A stretch of 64,000 bases of DNA, taken from positions 1-64,000 of the IMG/VR virus record IMGVR_UViG_3300023174_005350; one strand, given 5' to 3'. Made by a program: the position numbers and the translations under genes. Positions 12,291 to 20,076 of the stretch are shown piece by piece (positions within the stretch are counted from its first letter, which is position 1; the number at the start of each line of letters is the position of its first letter). The notes beneath the pieces were generated by a model. The model saw only the letters and a list, made by a program, of their open reading frames with translations. It was not told the origin of the DNA and did no database searches. The DNA is from a virus.

Positions 12291-13778
12291 ATGAAAGAAT
12301 TATTATTTGAAAAAACAATAAATACTCTGCATGAAAATGGAAAATTAACTTTTAAGCAATTAAAAGAAATGATTTCAACTTGCTCATCTTTTGTTTTGGA
12401 AAATAAAAATATAGATAAAAAGAAGCAAGTTTTATTATCTTATTCATGTAATGAAGGAAAAGTAATCGTTGCAGATAATAAAACTGATATTAAAGAGGGT
12501 GGAAAAAAAATAAATGAATATGTAAAGACCTGTGAAGATATGAAGGAAGAGGTCATGTATTCATTAACTAATTTAGAAAATAATATTAATAGCATGAACC
12601 ATGCTGATCAAGAGGAAATTTTCGGTCCAGCAGCTTCGATATATTATAAAATTAATATTTTAAAAAACCCAGAAGATGCTTTAAATTATAATACAAAAGA
12701 TGTAAATATTTTTCCAGAAGGTCATGGAGAATATAATAATGAAGGAAAATTATTAATTAATGAAGTAACCAATCAATACAATAAATTTAATTCTTTATTA
12801 ACTGAATGGCAGGCAAAAAATTTACAAGAAAAGTATAGTTCTGAATGTAACGCTATTGGAAAATTAAAAGAATTACATAATAAACAATATGTAAATTTAG
12901 CTAATAGCAAAATGAATAATTGTCTTTCATCTGTAAATTCATATATAAAAAATGATCGTTTTGCTTTAAACGATAATTCATCTATTAATGATTATATGTT
13001 GTCACGTATTTATATATTGCTAAACACTATTCTAGATCGATCAAAGACTGGCGAATATGGTGCTATAGCAAAGATGAATATGGCTAAACGCATTCTTGGA
13101 ATTGGTGGAATAAGTTATCAAGATATTAATAAAGTATTAGAACCAGAACAAATTTCTTATATTAAAGAAAATATATTAAATAATCAAAGCAAAAACCAAC
13201 TTCTTGAAACAGCGATTAGGCCAATAGAACAAGTAATAGTAGAATATTCAAGTAATATTTTAAAATCAACACAGTCTCTTTTATCTCTTAATGAAGATGC
13301 TTCTTCTAGAAGAGCTTATAAGCAAATTAATAATACTTTAAAATTTATAAATATGAGTAGCGGTTTAAGAACATTAAAAAATGAATTAAAAAATTTAAGA
13401 CATGTAGATAGAAATATAAATAATTATAACAAATCTTTTATTTATGAAGGTCAAATATACAAACCAAATTATTCTTATAAGCCAATAAACGAATTATTAA
13501 AATTATTTAAACCTTTAAATGAACAAGTTATACAAACAAAAATTGTAAATGAAAATAATATTTATGATATAATTAATGAAACAATAAAAAAACGTGGTAA
13601 TAAATATTGTTTAATTTCTAAACAAAATAAACGTAATTTGGGTTGTTATAACACAAAAGCTGGTGCGGAAAAAATAGAAAAACAAGTACAATATTTTAAA
13701 AATGTAAAAGAAGAAACTTCTATGTCGGGTGGTAGTGTTGCTATTGGTGCTGTTCCGAAAGAACAAACGGAGTCATAA
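12291..13778 (+). CDS. long helical protein (495 aa)
   Basis: Asn/Lys/Glu-rich, almost wholly helical, with repeated ELLFEK/NELLKLFKPLNEQ-like amphipathic segments. The C-terminus (residues about 430-475) contains a short compact unit, RGNKYCLISKQNKRNLGCYN, resembling the small 'WCIVS..G..LGCH' unit I recall from other phage structural proteins. ATG 12291 follows the previous stop by 5 nt. No enzyme motif. Probably structural or scaffold-like. Confidence 0.55.
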   Translation: MKELLFEKTINTLHENGKLTFKQLKEMISTCSSFVLENKNIDKKKQVLLSYSCNEGKVIVADNKTDIKEGGKKINEYVKTCEDMKEEVMYSLTNLENNINSMNHADQEEIFGPAASIYYKINILKNPEDALNYNTKDVNIFPEGHGEYNNEGKLLINEVTNQYNKFNSLLTEWQAKNLQEKYSSECNAIGKLKELHNKQYVNLANSKMNNCLSSVNSYIKNDRFALNDNSSINDYMLSRIYILLNTILDRSKTGEYGAIAKMNMAKRILGIGGISYQDINKVLEPEQISYIKENILNNQSKNQLLETAIRPIEQVIVEYSSNILKSTQSLLSLNEDASSRRAYKQINNTLKFINMSSGLRTLKNELKNLRHVDRNINNYNKSFIYEGQIYKPNYSYKPINELLKLFKPLNEQVIQTKIVNENNIYDIINETIKKRGNKYCLISKQNKRNLGCYNTKAGAEKIEKQVQYFKNVKEETSMSGGSVAIGAVPKEQTES

Positions 13779-13781
13779 TTT

Positions 13782-14588
13782 ATGGATCAAATTAATGAAT
13801 TAAGAAGTTATATAAGAAGCGTATTGTTAAAGATACGCAATGAACAAAAACAAAATTTAAAACAAGAACTCCGTGAAGAACGCGCCTTGAGAAAATTAGT
13901 TCGTAAGATGCTATTTGAAGTAAAAGAAACATCTCCACATGAATTAACAGGAATTAACGTTTTAGAAAAACTTCTTGGAAATATCATGCCTGTAATTGAA
14001 ACAGGATATAAAAGCTTAACCACTGATCCACAGCAACGCAAGTCATACGGAGCGCACATTCTAAGAGCCGTACAGAATCTTCTAACTATTCCATCAATGT
14101 ATTTCAGTCTAGATAAAAAAACAGATATGAAGACTGGTGCTGGTGATGAAGAACAAAGCTTGGAAGAGAAAGAAGATGTTAAAGTAAAAATAGGTAAAAA
14201 CGTTCCAGATGAAGAAAAGTTTATTGATATAAATAAACAAAATAAAGAAGATACAGAACAAACTAACAAAGATCCCATGTTAGCCTTTCAAGAAATTAAA
14301 GGTGAAGATCATACTGGAAGGTCTTTCGCATTAGAAACTTTTAAAAAGGTACAAAAACAAATTCTTGAATCTTACTCAACTCTTTCTAACGAAACAGACA
14401 GAGAAGTTTTTGAAGAATATTTATTAACAAATATTAAGTTGTATCTAAAGAACTTTGAAGAAGAACTTTCCGATACTCCACCAGTTCCAACAACTCCATC
14501 TTATGAAGCTGCCGCATCAAAGGTTGATGCCGGTACGGTAGGAAGTGAAGCGCCGCCAGCGGAAGAGCCACCACCAGTAGAGGCTTAA
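13782..14588 (+). CDS. helical protein with Pro-rich tail (268 aa)
   Basis: N-terminus has two helical units (LRSYIRSVLLKIRNEQ and LRKLVRKMLFEVKE) echoing the 'LRQ.IRESLEE' motif of other genes. Middle acidic and Lys-rich; the last 40 residues are Pro/Ala/Glu-rich and disordered. Starts 3 nt after the previous stop and probably belongs to the same assembly group. Confidence 0.55.
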   Translation: MDQINELRSYIRSVLLKIRNEQKQNLKQELREERALRKLVRKMLFEVKETSPHELTGINVLEKLLGNIMPVIETGYKSLTTDPQQRKSYGAHILRAVQNLLTIPSMYFSLDKKTDMKTGAGDEEQSLEEKEDVKVKIGKNVPDEEKFIDINKQNKEDTEQTNKDPMLAFQEIKGEDHTGRSFALETFKKVQKQILESYSTLSNETDREVFEEYLLTNIKLYLKNFEEELSDTPPVPTTPSYEAAASKVDAGTVGSEAPPAEEPPPVEA

Positions 14589-14675
14589 TAAGAAATAGGA
14601 TAATGTTGACGGCCAGCATTCAAACAGCATAAGACGCAAAAATTTGTTTGTTAACCCATCAAAAAAGGAAAATTT

Positions 14676-14948
14676 ATGAATCCAGCAAAACGTAAAAAGC
14701 TTTTAAGATTTAAATTAGATCAAGAAAAATTAGCTAAAAAAATAGAAGTAAAACCAGCTGAAGTATTAGTACAAGAAACTGTATTAGTAATTAAAGAAGA
14801 AATAAAAGAAGAAATCAGCGTTACTCAGGAACAACAAACTACTTTGGAAGTTTCAAATGTAGAGTTAGCTTTAAAACCAATTGAAACTGTAGAAGTTAGT
14901 GAGACTAAGAAAGAAAAGAAAAAGAAATGGTCTTCACAAGATGCATAG
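14676..14948 (+). CDS. Lys/Glu-rich small protein (90 aa)
   Basis: MNPAKRKKLLRFKLDQEKL... : basic helix, then an extended Val/Glu-rich repeat-like stretch and a poly-Lys end (KKEKKKKWSSQDA). AAAAGGAAAATTT precedes the ATG. Likely disordered; function unknown. Confidence 0.6.
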   Translation: MNPAKRKKLLRFKLDQEKLAKKIEVKPAEVLVQETVLVIKEEIKEEISVTQEQQTTLEVSNVELALKPIETVEVSETKKEKKKKWSSQDA

Positions 14949-14960
14949 TTGTGTTATAGT
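14933..14960 (+). promoter_or_regulatory. possible leaderless-type promoter
   Basis: TTCACA (14933-14938), 16 nt, TATAGT (14955-14960), 6 nt, ATG 14967. Same geometry as the micro-gene promoters of the first 3 kb. Confidence 0.5.
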
Positions 14961-14966
14961 AGGATA

Positions 14967-15260
14967 ATGATAACTAAAACATATAAACAAATTGGTGAAG
15001 AAATTGGTAGTTTAGTAGATGAAAAAAATGCAGCATATGGTAGTTCATTTGCTGAGTCTTATAAAATTTTGAGCGTCCTGTATCCTAATGGAATTAATCC
15101 AGAGCAATATACGGACGCTCTTGCTATTATAAGAGTAATAGATAAATTATTTAGAATAGCTAATAAAAAAGATGCTTTTGGTGAATCACCTTGGAATGAT
15201 ATTGCCGGATATGCAATATTAGGGGTCGCTAATGACAGTTCTAAAAACTCATCTAAGTAA
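14967..15260 (+). CDS. small helical protein, DUF1599-like (97 aa)
   Basis: Pattern EKNAAYGSSFAES...QYTDALAIIRVIDKLFRIA...KDAFGESPWNDIAGYAIL resembles an all-alpha domain found in many phages and linked by annotation to nucleotide metabolism or modification. A TTG at 14949 is in frame, but ATG 14967 is preferred as it sits 6 nt after a TATAGT. Biochemical role is not established. Confidence 0.5.
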   Translation: MITKTYKQIGEEIGSLVDEKNAAYGSSFAESYKILSVLYPNGINPEQYTDALAIIRVIDKLFRIANKKDAFGESPWNDIAGYAILGVANDSSKNSSK

Positions 15261-15633
15261 AATAAAACAATATAAAGATAATACATGTAAAGATTATTCT
15301 ATCTCTAAATTATTAAGAGAGCAAAAAAAAAGTAATGATCTTTTTGAAACAATGCTTTGTAATATAAGTCTTGAAGATATAATAGCATTAAGACTAGAGT
15401 TGGCTTATAAATCAATTGGCGTAAGATTATATGGCTTTCCAATATGGAGAAGCACTAATTATATTGTTCAAGAAGCTTTATTAAAGTATGCAGTATCTAT
15501 AAGTACTTCTAAAGGTGAAGCGGCTAGATATCTTGGATTAAATGTTGATAAATTTATTAAATTTCTAAAAAAATATAAAATAGATACTTATTTTAAGAGG
15601 AAAGTAAATGCTGATCACCGAAACACAACTTAA
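15232..15633 (+). CDS. HTH-like protein of unknown function (133 aa)
   Basis: Central segment YGFPIWRSTNYIVQEALLKYAV followed by KGEAARYLGLNVDKFIKFLKKY, which reads as a Fis/sigma-like helix-turn-helix, so DNA binding is plausible. Overlaps both neighbours (29 and 26 nt), consistent with a tight operon leading into the endolysin. Confidence 0.5.
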   Translation: MTVLKTHLSKIKQYKDNTCKDYSISKLLREQKKSNDLFETMLCNISLEDIIALRLELAYKSIGVRLYGFPIWRSTNYIVQEALLKYAVSISTSKGEAARYLGLNVDKFIKFLKKYKIDTYFKRKVNADHRNTT

Positions 15634-16183
15634 AAAGATTTATCCTAATATAAAAAAAGATAAACTAGAATTATATGTTAAAGCTTTTAATAATGTTTTT
15701 CCTTCCTATGGCATCAATACCTCTAGACGGATTGCTGCTTTTCTTGGACAAGTTGGGGTCGAAAGCGGAGAACTCAAATACGACAAAGAACTAGCATCAA
15801 AATATAATAAAAAAGATCCTAGTAATCGATTTGAATCCGTTGGAACTTTATACGAAGGAAGAAAGAATTTAGGTAATACACAAGTTGGTGACGGTCCTAA
15901 ATTTATTGGTCGTGGCATTCTCCAATTAACTGGAAGAGCTAACTATGAAAGCATGTCTAAAATACTAGGAATTGATTTAGTTAATAATCCTGAATTAGCA
16001 TGTGATCCAGAAATAAGTACTAAAATTGCTTGTGAATATTTTAAAAAACGTGGATTATTAGAATTAGCTGACGAATGGAATCTTGATGAAATTACTCGTA
16101 GAGTTAATGGTAATGCAAAATTACATCACGATATAAGAGTTAAATATAGTGAGGCTGCTTTGAAAGTTTTAGATATTAAATAG
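15608..16183 (+). CDS. GH19-type endolysin (191 aa)
   Basis: Glycoside hydrolase family 19 fold: FLGQVGVESGEL with catalytic-type E52, then GDGPKFIGRGILQLTGRANY at about residues 94-113, and RRVNGNAKLH near the C-terminus. Family members in phages hydrolyse peptidoglycan and act as endolysins. No signal peptide, so export needs a holin, not identified here. AGAGGAAAG precedes the ATG. The predicted structured RNA begins right at the stop codon. Confidence 0.85.
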   Translation: MLITETQLKKIYPNIKKDKLELYVKAFNNVFPSYGINTSRRIAAFLGQVGVESGELKYDKELASKYNKKDPSNRFESVGTLYEGRKNLGNTQVGDGPKFIGRGILQLTGRANYESMSKILGIDLVNNPELACDPEISTKIACEYFKKRGLLELADEWNLDEITRRVNGNAKLHHDIRVKYSEAALKVLDIK

Positions 16184-16497
16184 TTAATATTAGGTAGTTG
16201 GCTTAAAAGTAGCAATCTTTAATGAGTGAGACAAAATCCTTGGCTAGTAGATATATGTCCGTTAACAGCGGGGAGTTAAGTGTAGTTTGCCCGAAGAAAG
16301 CGCAACAAAACCCGAAGATAGTTGCGTAGACAACAAGCTGATAGGTAAGCTCCAATATATCATAAATCTTGGGGGTTGGGTAATAGGAAAGTCAGATTCG
16401 TTTGATGGGACAGAAATAAACTTAAGATATAATCATTGAAAAGATTGTATTGTTTACTTCCTCCCTCTCTTTGGTGTAGTAACACGCCTAATATTGA
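16184..16497 (+). ncRNA. candidate structured non-coding RNA (about 314 nt)
   Basis: No gene fits in this stretch, yet it is G-richer than its surroundings and folds: 16184-16194 pairs with 16487-16497 (11 bp, one G-U), closing the whole element; 16250-16256 pairs with 16355-16361 (7 bp); just inside it are a hairpin 16259-16261/16269-16271 and a helix 16272-16277/16348-16353, forming a junction; 16301-16306 pairs with 16321-16326 (6 bp). 16365-16370 may pair with 16441-16446. No known RNA class is recognised. A self-contained RNA or a long leader of the gene at 16513 are both possible. Confidence 0.55.
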
Positions 16498-16512
16498 TGT
16501 TGTTAAAAAAAT

Positions 16513-16782
16513 ATGAAAAAAATTAAAATTGGCAAATGGAATTATAGAGTTTTTAAAACTATTAAATCTAATGGCTTAGAAGAATATGGAATAGTCGAAG
16601 TATATTATGATACTAAAGACAATCCAGCCAGTTATACTGATTATCAGATTCCTTGGGGAGAATCTTTAAAAGATTTGAAATGGGAACTTTCTTCTATGTT
16701 AAAATCCTGTAGACAAGATGTATTAACAGAAGAAGATTTTAAACCGAGAAAAAAGAATGCAAGAAAAAAAATGGAAAGATGA
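16513..16782 (+). CDS. small phage protein of unknown function (89 aa)
   Basis: IGKWNYRVFKT...EYGIVEVYYDTKDNPASYTD...LKDLKWELSSML: a beta-beta-alpha pattern with basic tail (RKKNARKKMER). Known as a conserved type in large phages without assigned role. First gene after the structured-RNA region. Confidence 0.6.
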   Translation: MKKIKIGKWNYRVFKTIKSNGLEEYGIVEVYYDTKDNPASYTDYQIPWGESLKDLKWELSSMLKSCRQDVLTEEDFKPRKKNARKKMER

Positions 16783-16978
16783 AAAAATCTTCTCTTGTTT
16801 TGAAGAAGCAGAACAATATAAAAATACCTTACAAAACTCCCCAGAAGGTGCTACAATGGAGTATAAAATAAAACACAAAGATGGCGTTTTTATTATTAGA
16901 AGCAGAATACATCCAGAACTTATAGAAGCTGTTAAAGAAATAGATGAAAAGCTTTCAAAAAAGAAAGGTAAAATATGA
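16757..16978 (+). CDS. small phage protein of unknown function (73 aa)
   Basis: Starts inside the end of the previous gene (26-nt overlap). Helical start (SCFEEAEQYKNTL), beta hairpin (TMEYKIKHKDGVFIIRSR), basic C-terminal helix. Ends in an ATGA overlap with the protease gene. Confidence 0.55.
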   Translation: MQEKKWKDEKIFSCFEEAEQYKNTLQNSPEGATMEYKIKHKDGVFIIRSRIHPELIEAVKEIDEKLSKKKGKI

Positions 16979-17592
16979 GATTCATTAAACGATTAGAGGA
17001 AGCAGTAGAGCAAGAAACAAAAAAGCGTAAGACTAGTGAACGCGATGATCGTGATCTTGACGTTGAAGTAGATGATAACCATATTTATTTTTATACTGAT
17101 GTAACTAAAGAAAGCGTTCTTAATCTAAATAAAAATTTAGCTAAAATCGAAACAGATATGATGCATACTGGAAATGTTTTAGGTATTCCAACACCAGAAA
17201 TTAAATTACATATCAATAGTCCCGGTGGTAGCTTGTTCGACGGATTAGCAGCAGTAGATTATGTTCGTAGAAGCCGCGCACCAGTTCATTCTGTCATTGA
17301 AGGAATGGCAGCTTCTGCGGCAACACTTATATCAGTTATGGCTCATAAGCGCTCTATTAATAAACATTCATACATGTTGATTCATCAGCTTTCTTCTGGT
17401 GCTATTGGAAAGTTTGAAGAACTAATGGACGATATGGAAAATAATAAAGCTTTGATGAAAGCTATAAAGCAAATTTATCTGGAGCGCACAAAGATTCCAG
17501 AAAACTTGTTGAAAGATATCCTTAAAAAAGATATCTATTTTGACGCAAAGCAGTGCCTGAAGTATGGTTTAGTAGATCAAATTCTAGAATAA
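16975..17592 (+). CDS. ClpP-like serine protease (205 aa)
   Basis: S14/ClpP fold: INSPGGSLFDGLA, nucleophile in GMAASAATL (S114), and catalytic His in MLIHQLSS (H137); the third residue is probably an Asp/Glu beyond residue 150. The N-terminal 35 residues are highly charged. In tailed phages such proteases often mature the capsid; a role in proteolysis of host proteins is the alternative. It is coupled to the previous gene. Confidence 0.8.
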   Translation: MRFIKRLEEAVEQETKKRKTSERDDRDLDVEVDDNHIYFYTDVTKESVLNLNKNLAKIETDMMHTGNVLGIPTPEIKLHINSPGGSLFDGLAAVDYVRRSRAPVHSVIEGMAASAATLISVMAHKRSINKHSYMLIHQLSSGAIGKFEELMDDMENNKALMKAIKQIYLERTKIPENLLKDILKKDIYFDAKQCLKYGLVDQILE

Positions 17593-17603
17593 AGGAAAAT
17601 AAA

Positions 17604-17918
17604 ATGAAGACACTCGTAATGACCGCAGTAGTAGCAGCAATGTTCGTAGGTTGCACTAGCAAGACCTCTGCACCAGCAGCAGGTTCTACTTCCACAACCG
17701 CTCCAGTAGTAGAAGTTTCAGCACCAGCAATCACCACACAAACTTCCCCTTCTGTAGCCGCTCCAGTTGCCCCACAAAGCGCTGTAGTGGCCCCATCAGC
17801 AGGTGGCGCAGCCTCTGCCGCAGCAGCATCTGGTAGTGCCTCTGGAAGCTCCACAGCAGTTTCTACTGGCGCAGCAGGCGCAGTTGCAGCACCAGCAGTA
17901 GCAGCAGATAAGAAGTAA
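17604..17918 (+). CDS. Ala/Ser/Thr-rich lipoprotein (104 aa)
   Basis: Lipoprotein signal MKTLVMTAVVAAMFVGC with lipobox FVGC (C17). The mature part is almost only A, S, T, P, V and G, i.e. disordered and mucin-like, ending in KK. It would be anchored in a membrane facing the periplasm or surface. Codon use is GC-richer than neighbours. ATG 17604 is set by AAAGGAAAA upstream. Possible surface-exclusion or lysis function, unproven. Confidence 0.65.
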   Translation: MKTLVMTAVVAAMFVGCTSKTSAPAAGSTSTTAPVVEVSAPAITTQTSPSVAAPVAPQSAVVAPSAGGAASAAAASGSASGSSTAVSTGAAGAVAAPAVAADKK

Positions 17919-17984
17919 TTTTTATTAATCCCGCAGGTGACGGCATGGGGAGTCTGTTTTTTAATAGACAAATAGATGTCGTCT

Positions 17985-18506
17985 TTATTGTTTCCATCTA
18001 CCATCTTTGTTTAAGAAGTGGTTTTCCATATGACAAGTAGGACATAATACTTCTAAATTTTCTATAGTATTATTTTCTCTGTTTCTATCTTTATGATGAA
18101 CTTCTAATACTTCTGGTATTTTAGAATAATCGCATTTTTCACATTTTACTGCTTTACTTCTAAAAGCTACATCTCTGTATGCCCTGCCAGCGTTTGTATA
18201 ATGCGGCGGTTGAATTTCTTTTATTCCACCAATTCTTTGAGCGATATCTTTGTGTTCCCTACAGCAAAAATATAAACCGCTTCTTGATATTTTCTTTTTT
18301 GATGGTGCTTTGTAAAACATCTTCTTACAGTAAGCACATTCAACGTTTGGTTGATTAATTAAAGCAAATTTTTCTATTTTTTGTTTTTTTATAGCTTCAT
18401 ATGTACATTTTTTGGTACAATACTTCCCGTTGCCTCTATTTACTTCTGATGAACGTGCTTGAAATTCTTTGTTACAGTTTAAGCATATTTTTAAATATGT
18501 AGTCAT
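17985..18506 (-). CDS. HNH homing-type endonuclease (173 aa)
   Basis: Two N-terminal zinc knuckles (CLNCNKEF, CAYCKKMF) and a C-terminal HNH: CEKCDYSKIPEVLEVHHKDRNRENNTIENLEVLCPTCH. One of only two minus-strand genes, in the 0.6 kb between the lipoprotein gene and tRNA-Ala, its start 11 bp from the tRNA 5' end. Typical free-standing mobile endonuclease. Confidence 0.8.
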   Translation of the reverse strand: MTTYLKICLNCNKEFQARSSEVNRGNGKYCTKKCTYEAIKKQKIEKFALINQPNVECAYCKKMFYKAPSKKKISRSGLYFCCREHKDIAQRIGGIKEIQPPHYTNAGRAYRDVAFRSKAVKCEKCDYSKIPEVLEVHHKDRNRENNTIENLEVLCPTCHMENHFLNKDGRWKQ

Positions 18507-18517
18507 ATATATCCTTT

Positions 18518-18589
18518 GGGCTGATAGTTAAATTGGTATAACATTTCCCTTGCACGGAAAAATCTGGAGTTCGACTCTCCATCGGTCCA
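18518..18589 (+). tRNA. tRNA-Ala (anticodon TGC)
   Basis: Acceptor GGGCTGA (18518-18524)/TCGGTCC (18582-18588) with discriminator A; it contains the G3-U70 pair that identifies alanine tRNAs. Anticodon stem TTTCC/GGAAA with loop CTTGCAC gives TGC. T arm TGGAG-TTCGACT-CTCCA. The 3' CCA is not encoded. Confidence 0.85.
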
Positions 18590-18641
18590 CTTATAATTAG
18601 TGTAGATTAACTGTTTTGCACCAAAAAAAGGTATCTCCAAA

Positions 18642-18911
18642 ATGAAAATTACAAAAGAATCTTTAAAAAAATTTATTAAAGAAGAATTAGAAAAAGTTAC
18701 TGAAGAATTAAACCCTTTAGAAAAAGAAAAAGAATTAAAAAATAATATAGAATCTTATCTTTCCTCAATTGAAGAAAAAAAGAAAGACTTTGCAATAGAT
18801 GCTCTTATTTCTTTTTTAAATTACCAACGTCAAAGCACTAAAGATAAAATGGCTTTAGCAAAAGCTAGACAAACTAAAAAAAATCTACCATTTAGGTCAT
18901 ATACGCCATAA
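18642..18911 (+). CDS. MKITK-motif helical protein (89 aa)
   Basis: Starts MKITKESLKKFIKEELEKV, the same N-terminal motif as 6215 and 6681, followed by a Glu/Lys-rich helix and a short basic tail. Separated from the other copies by 12 kb, so the motif is dispersed. Function unknown. Confidence 0.6.
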   Translation: MKITKESLKKFIKEELEKVTEELNPLEKEKELKNNIESYLSSIEEKKKDFAIDALISFLNYQRQSTKDKMALAKARQTKKNLPFRSYTP

Positions 18912-18917
18912 AATTTT

Positions 18918-19109
18918 ATGAAACAAAATAAATCTAGCAATACAATGTGGCTAAGAATAATGGTAGTACTTAATACTATTGCTGTTGCTAGTTATATTTT
19001 TTACGGTGAGTGGGAAAAAAAACAACCACGGATGGTAAAACATGTTTGCCAAACCGTGGCTACTGACCAAGATAAAGGTTTGGTCGCCCTTACTTGCTTA
19101 GAAGACTAG
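18918..19109 (+). CDS. small membrane-anchored protein (63 aa)
   Basis: One N-terminal hydrophobic segment (residues 11-27, MWLRIMVVLNTIAVASYIF) after a basic start, then a 35-residue polar domain with two cysteines, probably periplasmic. Its 3' end overlaps the convergent protease gene by 4 nt. Confidence 0.6.
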   Translation: MKQNKSSNTMWLRIMVVLNTIAVASYIFYGEWEKKQPRMVKHVCQTVATDQDKGLVALTCLED

Positions 19110-19924
19110 ACATTCTCTAGTTGCCACAATCCCTCTGCAAGTGCCAATAATGTTTTAGCATTCTCTAAACTAACACATATTGATATATGTTCATAATGAA
19201 CTGTACGCTTGCTTAATAAACCAATAACTTTGCCTTTATAAAAGATTCCAGAACCACTATGACCGGGAGCAGAAGGAAGAGTAATAATTTCTTCATTGTT
19301 TTCGTCTAATCCCATAAATCTACCATCTGTTACGATGAATATATTTTTTGGATGATATCCCAAAGCAGCACCAGAAATCATTACGCTAGCACCAACTGGT
19401 GGTAATTCATCAGCTAATTCTCTTGCTTCTCCTGCAATACAAGAGCTTTTAATAACTGATAAATCTTGTTTTTCGTTTCCTGCCATTGGAAATGCAACGC
19501 ATTTTTCACCATCTAATCTTTCAACCATCATTTCAATTTTATCTATTTGGAAGAAATAGAATCCGCTTTCGTCTATCTCTAAAGTTGTTTTTTGTGGATG
19601 TGTCACATGAGCAACGCTCAATATTAAACTTTCTTTTTTATTAAAGTTATTTCTGACTACAACGCCGGAACCCGTCCAGCTTTTTTCTTCACTCTTTTCT
19701 TTAGTTTCTTCTGGCATGCTTGCATTTATACCTAAAACGCTAGCTAAATTGGTCCTATGACCAGAAATTTTTGTATAAATCTTAACTGTGCTGCTCATTG
19801 CTTCTCTTGCATCGTATCCTTCTTGTGCAAATAGACCGCAACGTTTAAAACAACCGCTCATCATTACCAACATCATCGTTAAAACTATTAATTTGTGTTT
19901 AATCCATGCTTTATTCCCTTTCAT
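19106..19924 (-). CDS. trypsin-like serine protease lipoprotein (272 aa)
   Basis: Signal peptide with lipobox MSGC (C25), then a chymotrypsin/trypsin fold: TGSGVVV, SVAHV (H106), DLSVI (D154), GHSGSG (S223), all in correct order and spacing. The enzyme should be lipid-anchored and act in the periplasm or on the cell surface. Candidates for its role are cleavage of a receptor or defence protein, or superinfection exclusion. On the minus strand, apart from the main operons, preceded by GGGAGGAG. Confidence 0.75.
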   Translation of the reverse strand: MKGNKAWIKHKLIVLTMMLVMMSGCFKRCGLFAQEGYDAREAMSSTVKIYTKISGHRTNLASVLGINASMPEETKEKSEEKSWTGSGVVVRNNFNKKESLILSVAHVTHPQKTTLEIDESGFYFFQIDKIEMMVERLDGEKCVAFPMAGNEKQDLSVIKSSCIAGEARELADELPPVGASVMISGAALGYHPKNIFIVTDGRFMGLDENNEEIITLPSAPGHSGSGIFYKGKVIGLLSKRTVHYEHISICVSLENAKTLLALAEGLWQLENV

Positions 19925-19937
19925 TAGATACTCTCCT

Positions 19938-19954
19938 CCCTATAAAAGTAGGGG
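19938..19954 (-). promoter_or_regulatory. hairpin overlapping a Shine-Dalgarno
   Basis: On the minus strand CCCTA (plus 19954-19949 region) pairs with TAGGG (plus 19942-19938), 6-nt loop, directly joined to the SD GGGAGGAG of the protease gene; the stem could limit ribosome access. Confidence 0.35.
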
Positions 19955-20076
19955 CTGATCTATTATTAACTAGTAACGAAAAAAATGTTCGGCATTTTCA
20001 CTAAGTTTATACTATTTACTTCTTGGTCTTTTTTTATTTACAAACTTATAGAATTATGCAATAATATTAATATATT

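Noticed and set aside
14606-14634. Possible promoter TTGACG...CATAAG before the gene at 14676
   Set aside because: Only a partial -10 at 16-nt spacing; too weak to list as a feature.
16338-16420. Fragments resembling RNase P conserved regions (GGTAAGCTCC, AGGAAAGTC, GACAGAA) in the structured RNA
   Set aside because: Order and spacing are wrong for RNase P and the P4 pairing cannot be built; chance similarity is more likely.
16420-16440. AAGATATAATC, resembling the S element of group I introns
   Set aside because: No matching P, Q and R elements were found, and the flanking genes are complete without splicing.
16184-16512. tmRNA in the intergenic region
   Set aside because: No tRNA-like T arm with acceptor pairing and no tag reading frame.
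17919-17984. Possible bidirectional terminator between the lipoprotein gene and the minus-strand HNH gene
   Set aside because: There is a T run, but only an interrupted stem of about 5 bp can be drawn.
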